64,000 nt of DNA, taken from positions 1 to 64,000 of the forward strand of contig CAZCBH010000017.1 of NCBI GenBank assembly GCA_964496875.1, written 5' to 3'. Numbering within the stretch: position 1 is the stretch's first letter; each line of letters starts with the position of its first letter. The position numbers were made by a program, and so were the translations under genes. The DNA comes from RI-106 sp964496875 (GTDB taxonomy: Bacteria > Cyanobacteriota > Vampirovibrionia > Obscuribacterales > Obscuribacteraceae). Below are positions 54,803-62,833 of the stretch, in pieces. Under the pieces are notes generated by a model. The model did no database searches and had not been told where the DNA came from. It was given only the letters and a program-made list of their open reading frames with translations.

Positions 54803-56007
54803 CTTGCCACGGTCCTTTTGAAAGCTTGATCAAATCTCTCCGCCAGTTCGGCCAGGCTGACCGGCTCTTTCGAATCGAGCAAATTCTTGCCGGTCAGGGT
54901 AGAGGCGAGCACCGGATAAAGCAGATCTATCAAGCACTTCTTATCAGCTTTTATGGGCTCGGGAGTTTCGTTCAGTTCGTTGATGCAGCGCTCTTTGAAG
55001 TCTGTACTGGGGTCTATTTTGGATAATCTTTTCGCTTCTTTGACCGCTGTAGCCCATTTTGAATCTTGATAATACTGTCGGACCAGCTCTTTGGAGAGAT
55101 GATGACCGCGATAGATCAAGCGCAGCTCATCGGGTCCGATGGAATCGGCCAGTAGTATTATGTCCTTCTCTTGATCCAATAAAAATTCGAACTTGCCGTC
55201 GAAGAGAGCTATCTCGTGCTCGCCAAAAATATGGCGCAGAGCAAGAGCCAGTGCCCTTGTGGTGGCGAGCAAAGCTTCGAACTGGTTTTGATTCAGTCTG
55301 GCTAGAAGAACAGCTTCTTGATAGGACAGATGTCTGTCTTCCGGTTCTAATTTGGTGAAGAATTCTATTACCGGGATCTCAAAAAGATCTCCTTCGGAGG
55401 GCATTGTTTTGAGACCGAGTTCCCTCATATAATCCGGATTCTTTTCCAGGCGTCCTTTCAGGGAGCTGCCCTGGGGCATTCCGAAGCGGAAGACCACTTC
55501 TAGAGGAATCAAGCGCTTTTTCAAAGGACTTTCTATTTTTTCGGGATAAAAATAAATGCGGTTGGCACCGAAATTTTTTGAAGAAGGACCGAAAACACTG
55601 GCTTTAGCAACTTCCAGATAGATGTTCTGCGGGATTTTTTCTTGAAGCAAATCTGAAAGGGCAAAGGTTTTCTCTCCGTCACTCAAGCCGAAATAGTGGT
55701 GGCCGAGACCCCTGTCACAGAGAGAAATATACTCTTTCGATTGGAAGAGTTCGTTCAAGAAATCCTGGTTTAGACCATTTAAGTGGGGACTCGTCTTGAG
55801 TCTATCGAAAAATCCGGGAGCTGAAAGAGTCTCGAAGAAATAGGCGCCTATTAAAGCCAGGGACAGGCCTTTTTTAGCGATGGTGTCGGGCATTTTGCCC
55901 CAGTCGAATACAGAGAAGTCGTCGGTGAATTGGAAATAGAGCCGTTTTGGATTATCGGCTCTTTCTAAGAGGCGCTTTACTGATCCTTCGTATACGAGTT
56001 TCAACAA
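54799..56007 (-). CDS. purC: SAICAR synthase, long form
   Basis: 402 residues, against about 240-300 for typical PurC. Family motifs are present: LVYEGSVKRLLE, FTDDFSVFDWGKMPD, RLIPLEVVFRFGMPQGSSL, ALFDGKFEFLLDQEKDIIL, LADSIGPDELR. Extra sequence lies in the middle (about residues 90-165 and 195-235) and at the C-terminus. It condenses CAIR with aspartate. It is second in the operon, 48 bases after purF. Confidence 0.93.
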   Translation of the reverse strand: MLKLVYEGSVKRLLERADNPKRLYFQFTDDFSVFDWGKMPDTIAKKGLSLALIGAYFFETLSAPGFFDRLKTSPHLNGLNQDFLNELFQSKEYISLCDRGLGHHYFGLSDGEKTFALSDLLQEKIPQNIYLEVAKASVFGPSSKNFGANRIYFYPEKIESPLKKRLIPLEVVFRFGMPQGSSLKGRLEKNPDYMRELGLKTMPSEGDLFEIPVIEFFTKLEPEDRHLSYQEAVLLARLNQNQFEALLATTRALALALRHIFGEHEIALFDGKFEFLLDQEKDIILLADSIGPDELRLIYRGHHLSKELVRQYYQDSKWATAVKEAKRLSKIDPSTDFKERCINELNETPEPIKADKKCLIDLLYPVLASTLTGKNLLDSKEPVSLAELAERFDQAFKRTVAR

Positions 56008-56055
56008 AGCTCCGACCTCCTTAATCTCTTACCCCGGGTGTCTTCCCTGTCGTCC

Positions 56056-57510
56056 TCAACAGGAAGACTCCTTGATTCTGTCTTTCCTGTCCAGCAATCT
56101 CTGCTTTTCGAAATCGAGCCCTTCTTCGATAGAAGTTGGATAGGAGCCGGTCAGGCAGCCGGTGCAGAGAGTCTCTTCTTCAAGGGATTTTTTCAAACCT
56201 TCGATGCTCTGGTAGACCACTCTATCGGCACCCAGCTCTTTTGCCACCGCTTCGGCGTCCCTGCCGTAGGCAACCAGCTCTTTGGGGCTGGGAAAGTCGA
56301 TGCCGTAATAGCAAGGGTGGCTTATGGGCGGGCAGGCAGAAACCAGAATAATCTCTTTGGCGCCGGATTGTCGGATCAGTCGTACAAGTTGTTGGGCGGT
56401 GTTGCCTCGCACGATGCTGTCATCCACCACCAGGCAGCGCTGACCCTCGAACTCATCGGCAATAGGAAAGAGCTTCCTGCGAATCGCCTCCTGCCTGGAG
56501 TGTTGATCATCCAGAATGAATGTGCGATTGACATAGCGGTTCTTGATAAGAAGTTCGCGAAATGGAATGTTGAGAGATTCGGAAAGGGCTATGGCTGTGG
56601 CTCTGGATGTCTCCGGCACAGGTACCACGATATCCGCTTCTATATTGCTCTGTTTCAGTTGCTCCGCCAGTAAAAGACCGAGACGAAAGCGAGATTTATA
56701 TACCGAGGTGGAGTTGAATTCCGATTCGACTCTGGCGAAGTAGACCCACTCGAACATGCAGGGGGAAGCCGATTCGCGGTGTATGACTCGTCTTTGACAT
56801 TGACCGTCTGCGCTTACGAAAATCGCCTCTCCGGGGGCAATCTCTTCGATATTCGTATAGCTGAGAAAGCGTAGAGCGACACTTTCTGAGGCGAGGGCGA
56901 AGTTCGGTTTGCCGTCTTCACCATCCCTGGTGCCGAAGACCAGCGGGCGTATGCCGTTTGGATCGCGAAATCCGAAGATGTCTCCGTTTTTGGTGAGACC
57001 GACTACGGAGTAGGCTCCCACCAGGGTTTTCATCAAGCTTTCGAGCGCCTTGAAGAAGTTCTCCGCAACAGGCGCTTCGCCCTTGAGCTCATCGGCGAGC
57101 AAACGCAGAATCAGTTCCGAATCGGAGACGACTCTGCGATTGCGAGACGCCGCCGAAGCGAGCCATTTGTCTTTTAAAGAATAGAAGTTGACGATGTTGC
57201 CGTTGTGGGCGAGGCCGAAACCTTCGTCGAAATCTAAGAAAGGCTGTAATAAATTGGGGTTGTTTCCGCCCACGGTGGCATATCGCGTATGTCCGACCGC
57301 AGCGCGACCCTTGAGATTTTTGAAGGAGCGTTCCGAGAATACGTTGTCTATCAGTCCGCTGCCTTTGTGGACATGAAAGCCGGGAGGCTCTTTCTCGTCT
57401 ACGGTGAGAATACCTGCCCCGTCTTGACCCCTGTGCTGAAGGTTCATCAGGCCGAAGAACGCTTCATAAGCTGAGCTGTCGGTTCCTGAAATAGCGATAA
57501 TTCCGCACAT
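56056..57510 (-). CDS. purF: Amidophosphoribosyltransferase
   Basis: 484 residues from ATG 57510 so that Cys2 (MCGIIAISG) is exposed as the N-terminal nucleophile after Met removal. The frame extends to 57567. NLQHRGQDGAGI and GHTRYATVGG belong to the glutaminase domain. VVDDSIVRGNT is the PRPP-binding loop. Four Cys at the C-terminal half (SACPPISHPCYYGID, CTGCL) suggest a [4Fe-4S] form. First gene of the operon; no purine riboswitch was recognised in the 102 bases upstream. Confidence 0.97.
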   Translation of the reverse strand: MCGIIAISGTDSSAYEAFFGLMNLQHRGQDGAGILTVDEKEPPGFHVHKGSGLIDNVFSERSFKNLKGRAAVGHTRYATVGGNNPNLLQPFLDFDEGFGLAHNGNIVNFYSLKDKWLASAASRNRRVVSDSELILRLLADELKGEAPVAENFFKALESLMKTLVGAYSVVGLTKNGDIFGFRDPNGIRPLVFGTRDGEDGKPNFALASESVALRFLSYTNIEEIAPGEAIFVSADGQCQRRVIHRESASPCMFEWVYFARVESEFNSTSVYKSRFRLGLLLAEQLKQSNIEADIVVPVPETSRATAIALSESLNIPFRELLIKNRYVNRTFILDDQHSRQEAIRRKLFPIADEFEGQRCLVVDDSIVRGNTAQQLVRLIRQSGAKEIILVSACPPISHPCYYGIDFPSPKELVAYGRDAEAVAKELGADRVVYQSIEGLKKSLEEETLCTGCLTGSYPTSIEEGLDFEKQRLLDRKDRIKESSC

Positions 57511-57612
57511 AGGTGCCTGTTTGCGAAGAATGACCCGATTCAAGCTAAAGCTTACGCTTACTTGCAACCAATTCCAAGCTCAAATCCTAAATGCTTCGAA
57601 TTTGTATCATCT

Positions 57613-59049
57613 TTAAGTTTTATTAGATTCGTCGGGGTCGAGCCAGAGTCGACAATAGAAGCCGTGCTGCTGGATCTCTATGACATTGGCTCTTTCGTAG
57701 AATTCAATCGCCCGATCTACTTCGGCAAGACTTTCATAAATTCGTCCCAGTTTATTCAAGGTTTCCACCAGCTGCGGAGCTTCCGGGCCAAAGGCCTCTT
57801 CTTTGATGGAGAGGGCTTGTAGGAGCAGTTTCTTGGCCGGTGCGTGCTGCTTTCGAGCCTGGTGCAGCAGGGCAAGACCGGTGAGTGTATCTGCCACTGC
57901 CATTGGTGCGGTACCACGTATGCTCAGGGCCCGCTTGTATTCTGTTTCAGCCAGGTTGAAGTTGTTCTGGGATTGATGAAGAGAGGCAAGTTCATTCAGG
58001 GTTCTGGCCAGGTCGACATGGTCGCGCCCCAATATAGACTGCTGGATGTCCAGGGCTTCAAGCAAGAAAGGCTCGGCTTTTTCATAATCTCTTTTCTCTG
58101 CCAGAAGAGAACCCAGGTCTCTCAGGGCCCTGGCTACTTTCAGGCTGCGGGAGCTGCCTACCTGTCTTGCCACGGTGAGGATCTTTCTATAGTGGGACTC
58201 CGCCTCTTCGTACTTGCGAAGAGAGCGTCTTAGATTGGCGAGGCGGGTCAGAACAGATACGGATTCTTTGTTCTTGCTGCCGAGTACCCCTTCGGCGAGT
58301 TGATAGCTTTTAACGTAGAGCTTTTCTGCTCGGCGCACATAGCCTCGTTCCATGCTCAAATCGGCCAGTTCAGCCAGGCTCTTGCTCAATTCGGGATGGG
58401 GACTGGCGGAGTCGTCGGCGAGGATGGCCACTGCTCTTTCTAAATAGGGTTCGAGCATCTCCGGATTGACTATTCCTTTGAATGCTAGAGCCCGTCTACG
58501 CAGGACCAGGGCGACATATTCATCCCAGTCCCCCAAAACATTCTCGGCCAGTTTCAAGGCATCTATGAACAAGGTCTCGGCTCTTCGGCGCTTGCCTTCA
58601 AGGCAGAGAATCCGGGCGTATTCTGAAAGGGTGAGGACATAGTCGGGATTCTCCCGGGAGAATAGTGGCTCCTGGATCTTGAGGGCCTGGCCATATCTGA
58701 TTTTTGCCTGTCTCGGTAATTCCCGGCTTTCATAAAACAGCGCCATTTGCACCATGGTCTTGGATATTTCTAGATTATCCGTTGCCTCTGCCTGGCGCAG
58801 GCTTTTAAGATGGCGCTTCCAGGCGTTCTCCGCTTTCTTGAAGGAGCCTGCTTTGATATGGATACCGACCAGCTCCCTGGTAAGATAGCGAGTAATCGTA
58901 TTCTCTTCAGGACCCCCTTCCTGGCGAGTCAGGTTGATAGCCCTTTTTACAAGCTTCTCCGCGCCCACATAGTCTTCGAGCTGTTTCGCCAGCCTGGCGC
59001 GATCAAGGAGTTCATTTTGTAGGTTGAACTTGCTCACGGTGCGATACAC
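57613..59049 (-). CDS. TPR protein
   Basis: 478 residues, all-helical with about ten TPR units (FKKAENAWKRHLKSL, PRQAKIRYGQALKI, YEEAESHYRKILTV, YEKAEPFLLEALDI, FNLAETEYKRALSI, VDRAIEFYERANVI). The start is GTG 59049 or GTG 59037. No signal peptide is seen, so it is probably cytoplasmic. It is 102 bases upstream of purF on the same strand and could share transcription with the purine operon, though nothing shows a functional link. Confidence 0.85.
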   Translation of the reverse strand: MYRTVSKFNLQNELLDRARLAKQLEDYVGAEKLVKRAINLTRQEGGPEENTITRYLTRELVGIHIKAGSFKKAENAWKRHLKSLRQAEATDNLEISKTMVQMALFYESRELPRQAKIRYGQALKIQEPLFSRENPDYVLTLSEYARILCLEGKRRRAETLFIDALKLAENVLGDWDEYVALVLRRRALAFKGIVNPEMLEPYLERAVAILADDSASPHPELSKSLAELADLSMERGYVRRAEKLYVKSYQLAEGVLGSKNKESVSVLTRLANLRRSLRKYEEAESHYRKILTVARQVGSSRSLKVARALRDLGSLLAEKRDYEKAEPFLLEALDIQQSILGRDHVDLARTLNELASLHQSQNNFNLAETEYKRALSIRGTAPMAVADTLTGLALLHQARKQHAPAKKLLLQALSIKEEAFGPEAPQLVETLNKLGRIYESLAEVDRAIEFYERANVIEIQQHGFYCRLWLDPDESNKT

Positions 59050-59105
59050 TTTTAAATTGCCCTATTACTTGATATACCCGCCGGAACAGGGCTACAATCG
59101 AGCTT

Positions 59106-59633
59106 ATGAAGCAGATCGAAGTTCTAATTGAAGAAGCCGAAGCGGGCAACCCGCGGTCTCAGTGTGCGCTTGGTTTCGCTTACTTAAGTGGCAGGGGGGT
59201 GGCCAGAGATGCTGAGCTCGCCAGGCACTGGTATTTGCTTGCGGCCCGGGCAGGCCACACAGGAGCCCAGTATAATCTTGCCGATATCTATCTACGTGGT
59301 GACGGAATCGAACCTGATTTGAACCAGGCTATTCACTGGTTCGAGCAAGCGGCTTCCGCCGGTGATCCGGATGCGCTCTACAATCTCGGTCTGATTTACC
59401 AGGGAAGACTCGATAGAGGAAAGTCCGTGGTAGCCGACGCGGAGAAGGCGTTTGGATACTTTCTCGAGGCGGCTGAGAGCGGGCTTGCCCGGGCTCAGTT
59501 CGAGACCGCTGTTATGTATCTGGAGGGGCAGGGAGTGGAGGAAAGCACTGCAAACGCGAAGCTCTGGCTGGAAAAAGCGGCGTCGAACGGAGTTGCCCGG
59601 GCGGTGGAGATTCTAGAAGCGATTGGAATTTAA
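59106..59633 (+). CDS. Sel1-repeat protein
   Basis: 175 residues, five Sel1-like repeats: SQCALGFAYLSGRGV, GAQYNLADIYLRGDGIEPD, DALYNLGLIYQGRL, ARAQFETAVMYLEGQGV and the WLEKAASNGVARA end. No signal peptide is seen, so it is cytoplasmic. Sel1 proteins are adaptors. Its last four bases overlap the convergent hydrolase gene. Confidence 0.92.
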   Translation: MKQIEVLIEEAEAGNPRSQCALGFAYLSGRGVARDAELARHWYLLAARAGHTGAQYNLADIYLRGDGIEPDLNQAIHWFEQAASAGDPDALYNLGLIYQGRLDRGKSVVADAEKAFGYFLEAAESGLARAQFETAVMYLEGQGVEESTANAKLWLEKAASNGVARAVEILEAIGI

Positions 59634-60586
59634 TTCTTATTTTGACTGGAGTTTGGAGTTTTGCTTTTCAGCTCTTCGGCGAAAAAATCGGTGACGGTCT
59701 CGAATGTGCCGCTATTGAAAATGACATGGTCGTCGCTGTTGACCTTGATCATTGTAACCGGCGCGCCCACGCTCTTGAGTCTATTGGCGAATTCCTGGCT
59801 TTGAATAAATGGAACGATCGGATCTTCTGAGGCGTGCATGATTAGAATCGGCGGACAGTTCTCGCTTGCATAGGTAATCGGGCTGGCTTCCCTGGCCAGG
59901 GCTTCTTTTTTTTGTGCCGGACCACCAAGCAGTTGGTCTACTAAGTCTGCCGGTTGAAATGTGGAGTAGACCGCATCCGGCGGACACTGTTCTCTAAAGT
60001 TGATCAAGTCGGTTGGACCGCTCCAATCGCAGCAGGCGGAGATAGAGGTCGATTCTTTTTCAATGTTTTCACTGTTTTCACTTTCGGGAAGATCTTCTTC
60101 GAAGCGCTTCGTGCCGTTTGTGGTCGCCAGCAGTGCGGCCAGATGTCCTCCGGAGGATAGTCCCCAGACTCCGATTCTGTCCGGATCTATGCCGTATTCC
60201 GGACCATGCTCGCGCAACCAGGCAATCGCTCTTTTGCAGTCCTGGATCTGGGCGGGGAAGGTTGCTTTTGGCGCCAATCGGTAGTTGATAGAGGCGGTGG
60301 CGAAACCCTGGCGGGCCAGATCCAGAGCCGGCGATTCGCTCTTGTCGCCTTCAATCCAGCCGCCGCCGTGGATCCATACTATCAACGGTATCGACTTTCC
60401 GTATTTCAATCTGGGCAGGAAGAGATCCAGCTCCCGGAGAGGATCTTTCTCGGCATCGTCGGGCAGGTAGGAGAGATTGCGGATGACCTTGACGCCGGAG
60501 GGGACTTCGGCCTGATGCTCTCTGGTGACGAAGGGCAGAATTGCCACCAGCACCAGTGTCACTATCACTATGATGTTTCTAAGCAT
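59630..60586 (-). CDS. Alpha/beta hydrolase, esterase/lipase-like, membrane-anchored or secreted
   Basis: 318 residues. An N-terminal hydrophobic segment (NIIVIVTLVLVAILPF) suggests export or anchoring. VWIHGGGWIEGDK is the oxyanion-hole motif, GLSSGGHLAALL contains the nucleophile Ser, HASEDPIVP the Asp and DDHVIFN the His. It resembles the BD-FAE/carboxylesterase group of the hormone-sensitive-lipase branch. The substrate is unknown. Confidence 0.9.
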   Translation of the reverse strand: MLRNIIVIVTLVLVAILPFVTREHQAEVPSGVKVIRNLSYLPDDAEKDPLRELDLFLPRLKYGKSIPLIVWIHGGGWIEGDKSESPALDLARQGFATASINYRLAPKATFPAQIQDCKRAIAWLREHGPEYGIDPDRIGVWGLSSGGHLAALLATTNGTKRFEEDLPESENSENIEKESTSISACCDWSGPTDLINFREQCPPDAVYSTFQPADLVDQLLGGPAQKKEALAREASPITYASENCPPILIMHASEDPIVPFIQSQEFANRLKSVGAPVTMIKVNSDDHVIFNSGTFETVTDFFAEELKSKTPNSSQNKN

Positions 60587-60601
60587 TTATCGTAAGGGAG
60601 A

Positions 60602-61465
60602 TTACAAGCAGGCTTTTAGTTGCATTGCCAGATCTTTCATACTGGCCTGGCGGTCTCTGGGATCCTTTTTGAGTGCGGTCTTGAGTACCATATTCAGTGC
60701 CGGAGAGATTCTAACTTCGGGGCAGACCTCGTGGATGCTCGGAGCGTCCTGCTGTACTTGTTTTGTCATGGTCTCCACCGGGTTGACTCCTTTTATGGGT
60801 AATTTGCCGGCAAGCACGAAGAACATCAAAACCCCGAAGCTGTAGATGTCGCTTCGGATATCGAGCTCTCTGCCCATCACCTGCTCCGGGCTCATATAAG
60901 CGGGAGTACCGACCACGGTGCCTTCCGCTGTCAGCTTCAGATTTTTGGGCTCTTTGATTTTTTTTGCGATTCCGAAATCTATCAGGGTGAGAAAGTCTTT
61001 CTGATAGGCGGTATCGTTGATAATCATGTTGTCCGGTTTGATATCGCGATGGAGAAAGCCATGATTATGCAGATGTCCGAGGGCGTCGCATATCTGTAGA
61101 AAAATCGGCAGGGCCCGTTCTTGAGAGAGGCGCTGTTCGGTTTCGAGAATGTCATTCAAGTTCAGTCCAGGGACACAGTCCATGACAATGAAAGGTTGAC
61201 CTTCTTCCGAAACACCGAAATCGTAGATTTTTACGATGTTGGGATGGACCACGGTGCTGGCGAACTGGGCTTCGCGGTGAAATCTTTTGAAACCGGTTTC
61301 ATCGGCTTCTACGTTCTGATAGAGCACTTTGATGGCTATTGGTTTGTCCATCTGCTTGTGCCAGCCTCGATAAACAATGCCGAAGACGCCGCGACCGATC
61401 TCGGCTCTTATCTCGTATCTGTCCAGGAACTGCTGTCCTACCAGGGATGGTCCTTCCGTCGACAT
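60602..61465 (-). CDS. Soluble Ser/Thr protein kinase (canonical)
   Basis: 287 residues, nearly all kinase domain, with no membrane segment. IGRGVFGIVYRG, AIKV (Lys46), HRDIKPDN (His139-Arg140-Asp141), IDFGIAKK (Asp163), GTPAYMSPEQ and DIRSDIYSFGVLMF are all intact. It is a Hanks-type kinase without a sensor domain, in contrast to the two membrane kinases near 2-6 kb. A structured-looking inverted repeat lies upstream at 61573-61623. Confidence 0.95.
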   Translation of the reverse strand: MSTEGPSLVGQQFLDRYEIRAEIGRGVFGIVYRGWHKQMDKPIAIKVLYQNVEADETGFKRFHREAQFASTVVHPNIVKIYDFGVSEEGQPFIVMDCVPGLNLNDILETEQRLSQERALPIFLQICDALGHLHNHGFLHRDIKPDNMIINDTAYQKDFLTLIDFGIAKKIKEPKNLKLTAEGTVVGTPAYMSPEQVMGRELDIRSDIYSFGVLMFFVLAGKLPIKGVNPVETMTKQVQQDAPSIHEVCPEVRISPALNMVLKTALKKDPRDRQASMKDLAMQLKACL

Positions 61466-61572
61466 GCTCTACTCGCGCTTTCAGTTACCATTCGGGATGA
61501 ATGTATTTATATACCTGGTTAAACATACCATAAGTGGATATCGTCTGGGGCATGATACCGGCTTTTCGAAGA

Positions 61573-61623
61573 TGCCAAGTTAAGCCTCTCGCCTTGAGTA
61601 AGGGGCTCGGGATGGGCTTGGCA
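61573..61623 (-). other. Nested inverted repeat upstream of the kinase gene
   Basis: TGCCAAG (61573-61579) and CTTGGCA (61617-61623) form a perfect 7-bp outer stem. AGCC/GGCT (61583-61586/61604-61607) and CCTT/AAGG (61592-61595/61600-61603) nest inside with a 4-base loop. It is within the 263-base spacer between divergent genes and could be a leader RNA or a chance arrangement. Confidence 0.35.
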
Positions 61624-61728
61624 GGCTCCTCGTTCTGCTTCGTAAATTTTACAAGCGCTAAAAATGGTATCATACTAGTTTATTCAGTATTTCCGCCAAT
61701 ATTTCTTTAGTTACCCGGGTGAAGACCA

Positions 61729-62181
61729 TTGAACCAGAATCCGCATAATTCCAAACCGACCTTGTCAGAAGGCGATGATTCCAGGGACGTCATCATGAAC
61801 AAGAAGACTGTGCTTGTCGAGCTGCCTTACAACCTTGCGGCTGCAGTCTGTTATGTGCCTTTCGTGCTCAATATTCTGGCGCCTCTTGCCTGGCTTTATT
61901 CCGAGCCCAAAGAGAACCGATTCGTCCGTTTCCATGCGGTCCAGGCTCTGGCTCTGGCTGTGGCTTTTTTCCTTTTGATCATGGTGGTAAACACCGCTTT
62001 CTGGGTAATCAGCTGGATCCCCTTTGTGGAAATGCTTGGCGGTATTGTTGTTCTGGCTCTATGGTTCGGTTATCTGGGCGTCAGCTTTCGGCTCGGTTAC
62101 GGAGCCTTTCAAGGCAAGCCCGGTCGCCTGCCGGTGGTCTCGAACTATATCGAGTCGACCATGAAGCAATACAACCTCTAG
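61729..62181 (+). CDS. DUF4870-like membrane protein
   Basis: 150 residues from TTG 61729, with GGGTGAAG upstream; ATG 61795 (MNKKTVL) is an alternative. Three hydrophobic helices: AAAVCYVPFVLNILAPLAWL, ALALAVAFFLLIMVV and MLGGIVVLALWFGYLGVSF. The pattern of a first helix followed by FVRFHAVQALAL is that of DUF4870/Tic20-like proteins of unknown function. Confidence 0.75.
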   Translation: MNQNPHNSKPTLSEGDDSRDVIMNKKTVLVELPYNLAAAVCYVPFVLNILAPLAWLYSEPKENRFVRFHAVQALALAVAFFLLIMVVNTAFWVISWIPFVEMLGGIVVLALWFGYLGVSFRLGYGAFQGKPGRLPVVSNYIESTMKQYNL

Positions 62182-62194
62182 AGTGTTGTATTCT

Positions 62195-62767
62195 TCATTC
62201 CGAAGCCTGCTTTGATACCATATAAGGTGCTCTATCCAAAAAATAGGTGGGGTGTCTGAGACCGGTGGGCGGATAAAGTTCTTTGCCCTTGAGCTCGAAG
62301 CCCAGTTTCTTCAATACCGCAGCCGAGGCGGAGTTCCCCGGATGATGTCCGGCTTTGATTCTTTCTGTACCGAGTTCGGTGAAGGCGTGCTCTATGGCTG
62401 CTTCCGCCGCTTCCACCGCATAGCCGCAGCCCCAGTAATCCGGCAGCAGGTGATAACCGAGCTCGATGGTGGCGTTCGAACCCGGCAGCGGGTGGAAGCC
62501 GGTACACCCTGCAAACTCCCCGTTCTCGAGGATAAAGAGAGGCCAGTATTGAAAACCGTGCTCCTTTTGAAAACGGATTTCGGTTGTCAAACGCTCTTTG
62601 ATTTCGTTCTCTTTAAAACCCCGGGTGCTAATCAGTCTGGTAACAGCCGGATCTCCCCACAGTTTGAGAGCCTGGTCGAGCCGGGCTTCGTTCCACAAGC
62701 TGAATCCCAGTCGAGTGGACTGCTTGAAATAGGAAACTTCCGGAAGGGGACTGGGGGGTGGACACAT
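62195..62767 (-). CDS. GNAT acetyltransferase, RimJ/RimL-like
   Basis: 190 residues. TRLGFSLWNEARLDQALKLW, IELGYHLLPDYWGCGYAVEAAEAAIEHAF and PGNSASAAVLKKLGFELKG are the RimL-type GNAT pattern including the acetyl-CoA loop. The acceptor is unknown; relatives acetylate ribosomal-protein N-termini, small molecules or antibiotics. Confidence 0.93.
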   Translation of the reverse strand: MCPPPSPLPEVSYFKQSTRLGFSLWNEARLDQALKLWGDPAVTRLISTRGFKENEIKERLTTEIRFQKEHGFQYWPLFILENGEFAGCTGFHPLPGSNATIELGYHLLPDYWGCGYAVEAAEAAIEHAFTELGTERIKAGHHPGNSASAAVLKKLGFELKGKELYPPTGLRHPTYFLDRAPYMVSKQASE

Positions 62768-62770
62768 CTT

Positions 62771-62800
62771 ATGACTCTTTCCAATTAGTGTCGGTATAAT
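62771..62800 (+). promoter_or_regulatory. Putative sigma-70-type promoter
   Basis: A perfect TATAAT at 62795-62800 has ATGACT (62771-62776, four of six bases of TTGACA) 18 bases upstream. It lies 34 bases before the start of the DUF2207 gene. Confidence 0.5.
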
Positions 62801-62833
62801 ATCGAGGTCGCAATTTTTTAGTAAGGGCCCTTG

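Noticed and set aside
57511..57612. Purine riboswitch or PUR-box before purF
   Set aside because: No conserved purine-riboswitch core and no clear operator could be recognised in the 102 bases upstream of purF.
61485..61673. 62-codon minus-strand frame upstream of the soluble kinase
   Set aside because: It contains the nested inverted repeat, has no ribosome binding site or recognisable features, and is short enough to arise by chance.
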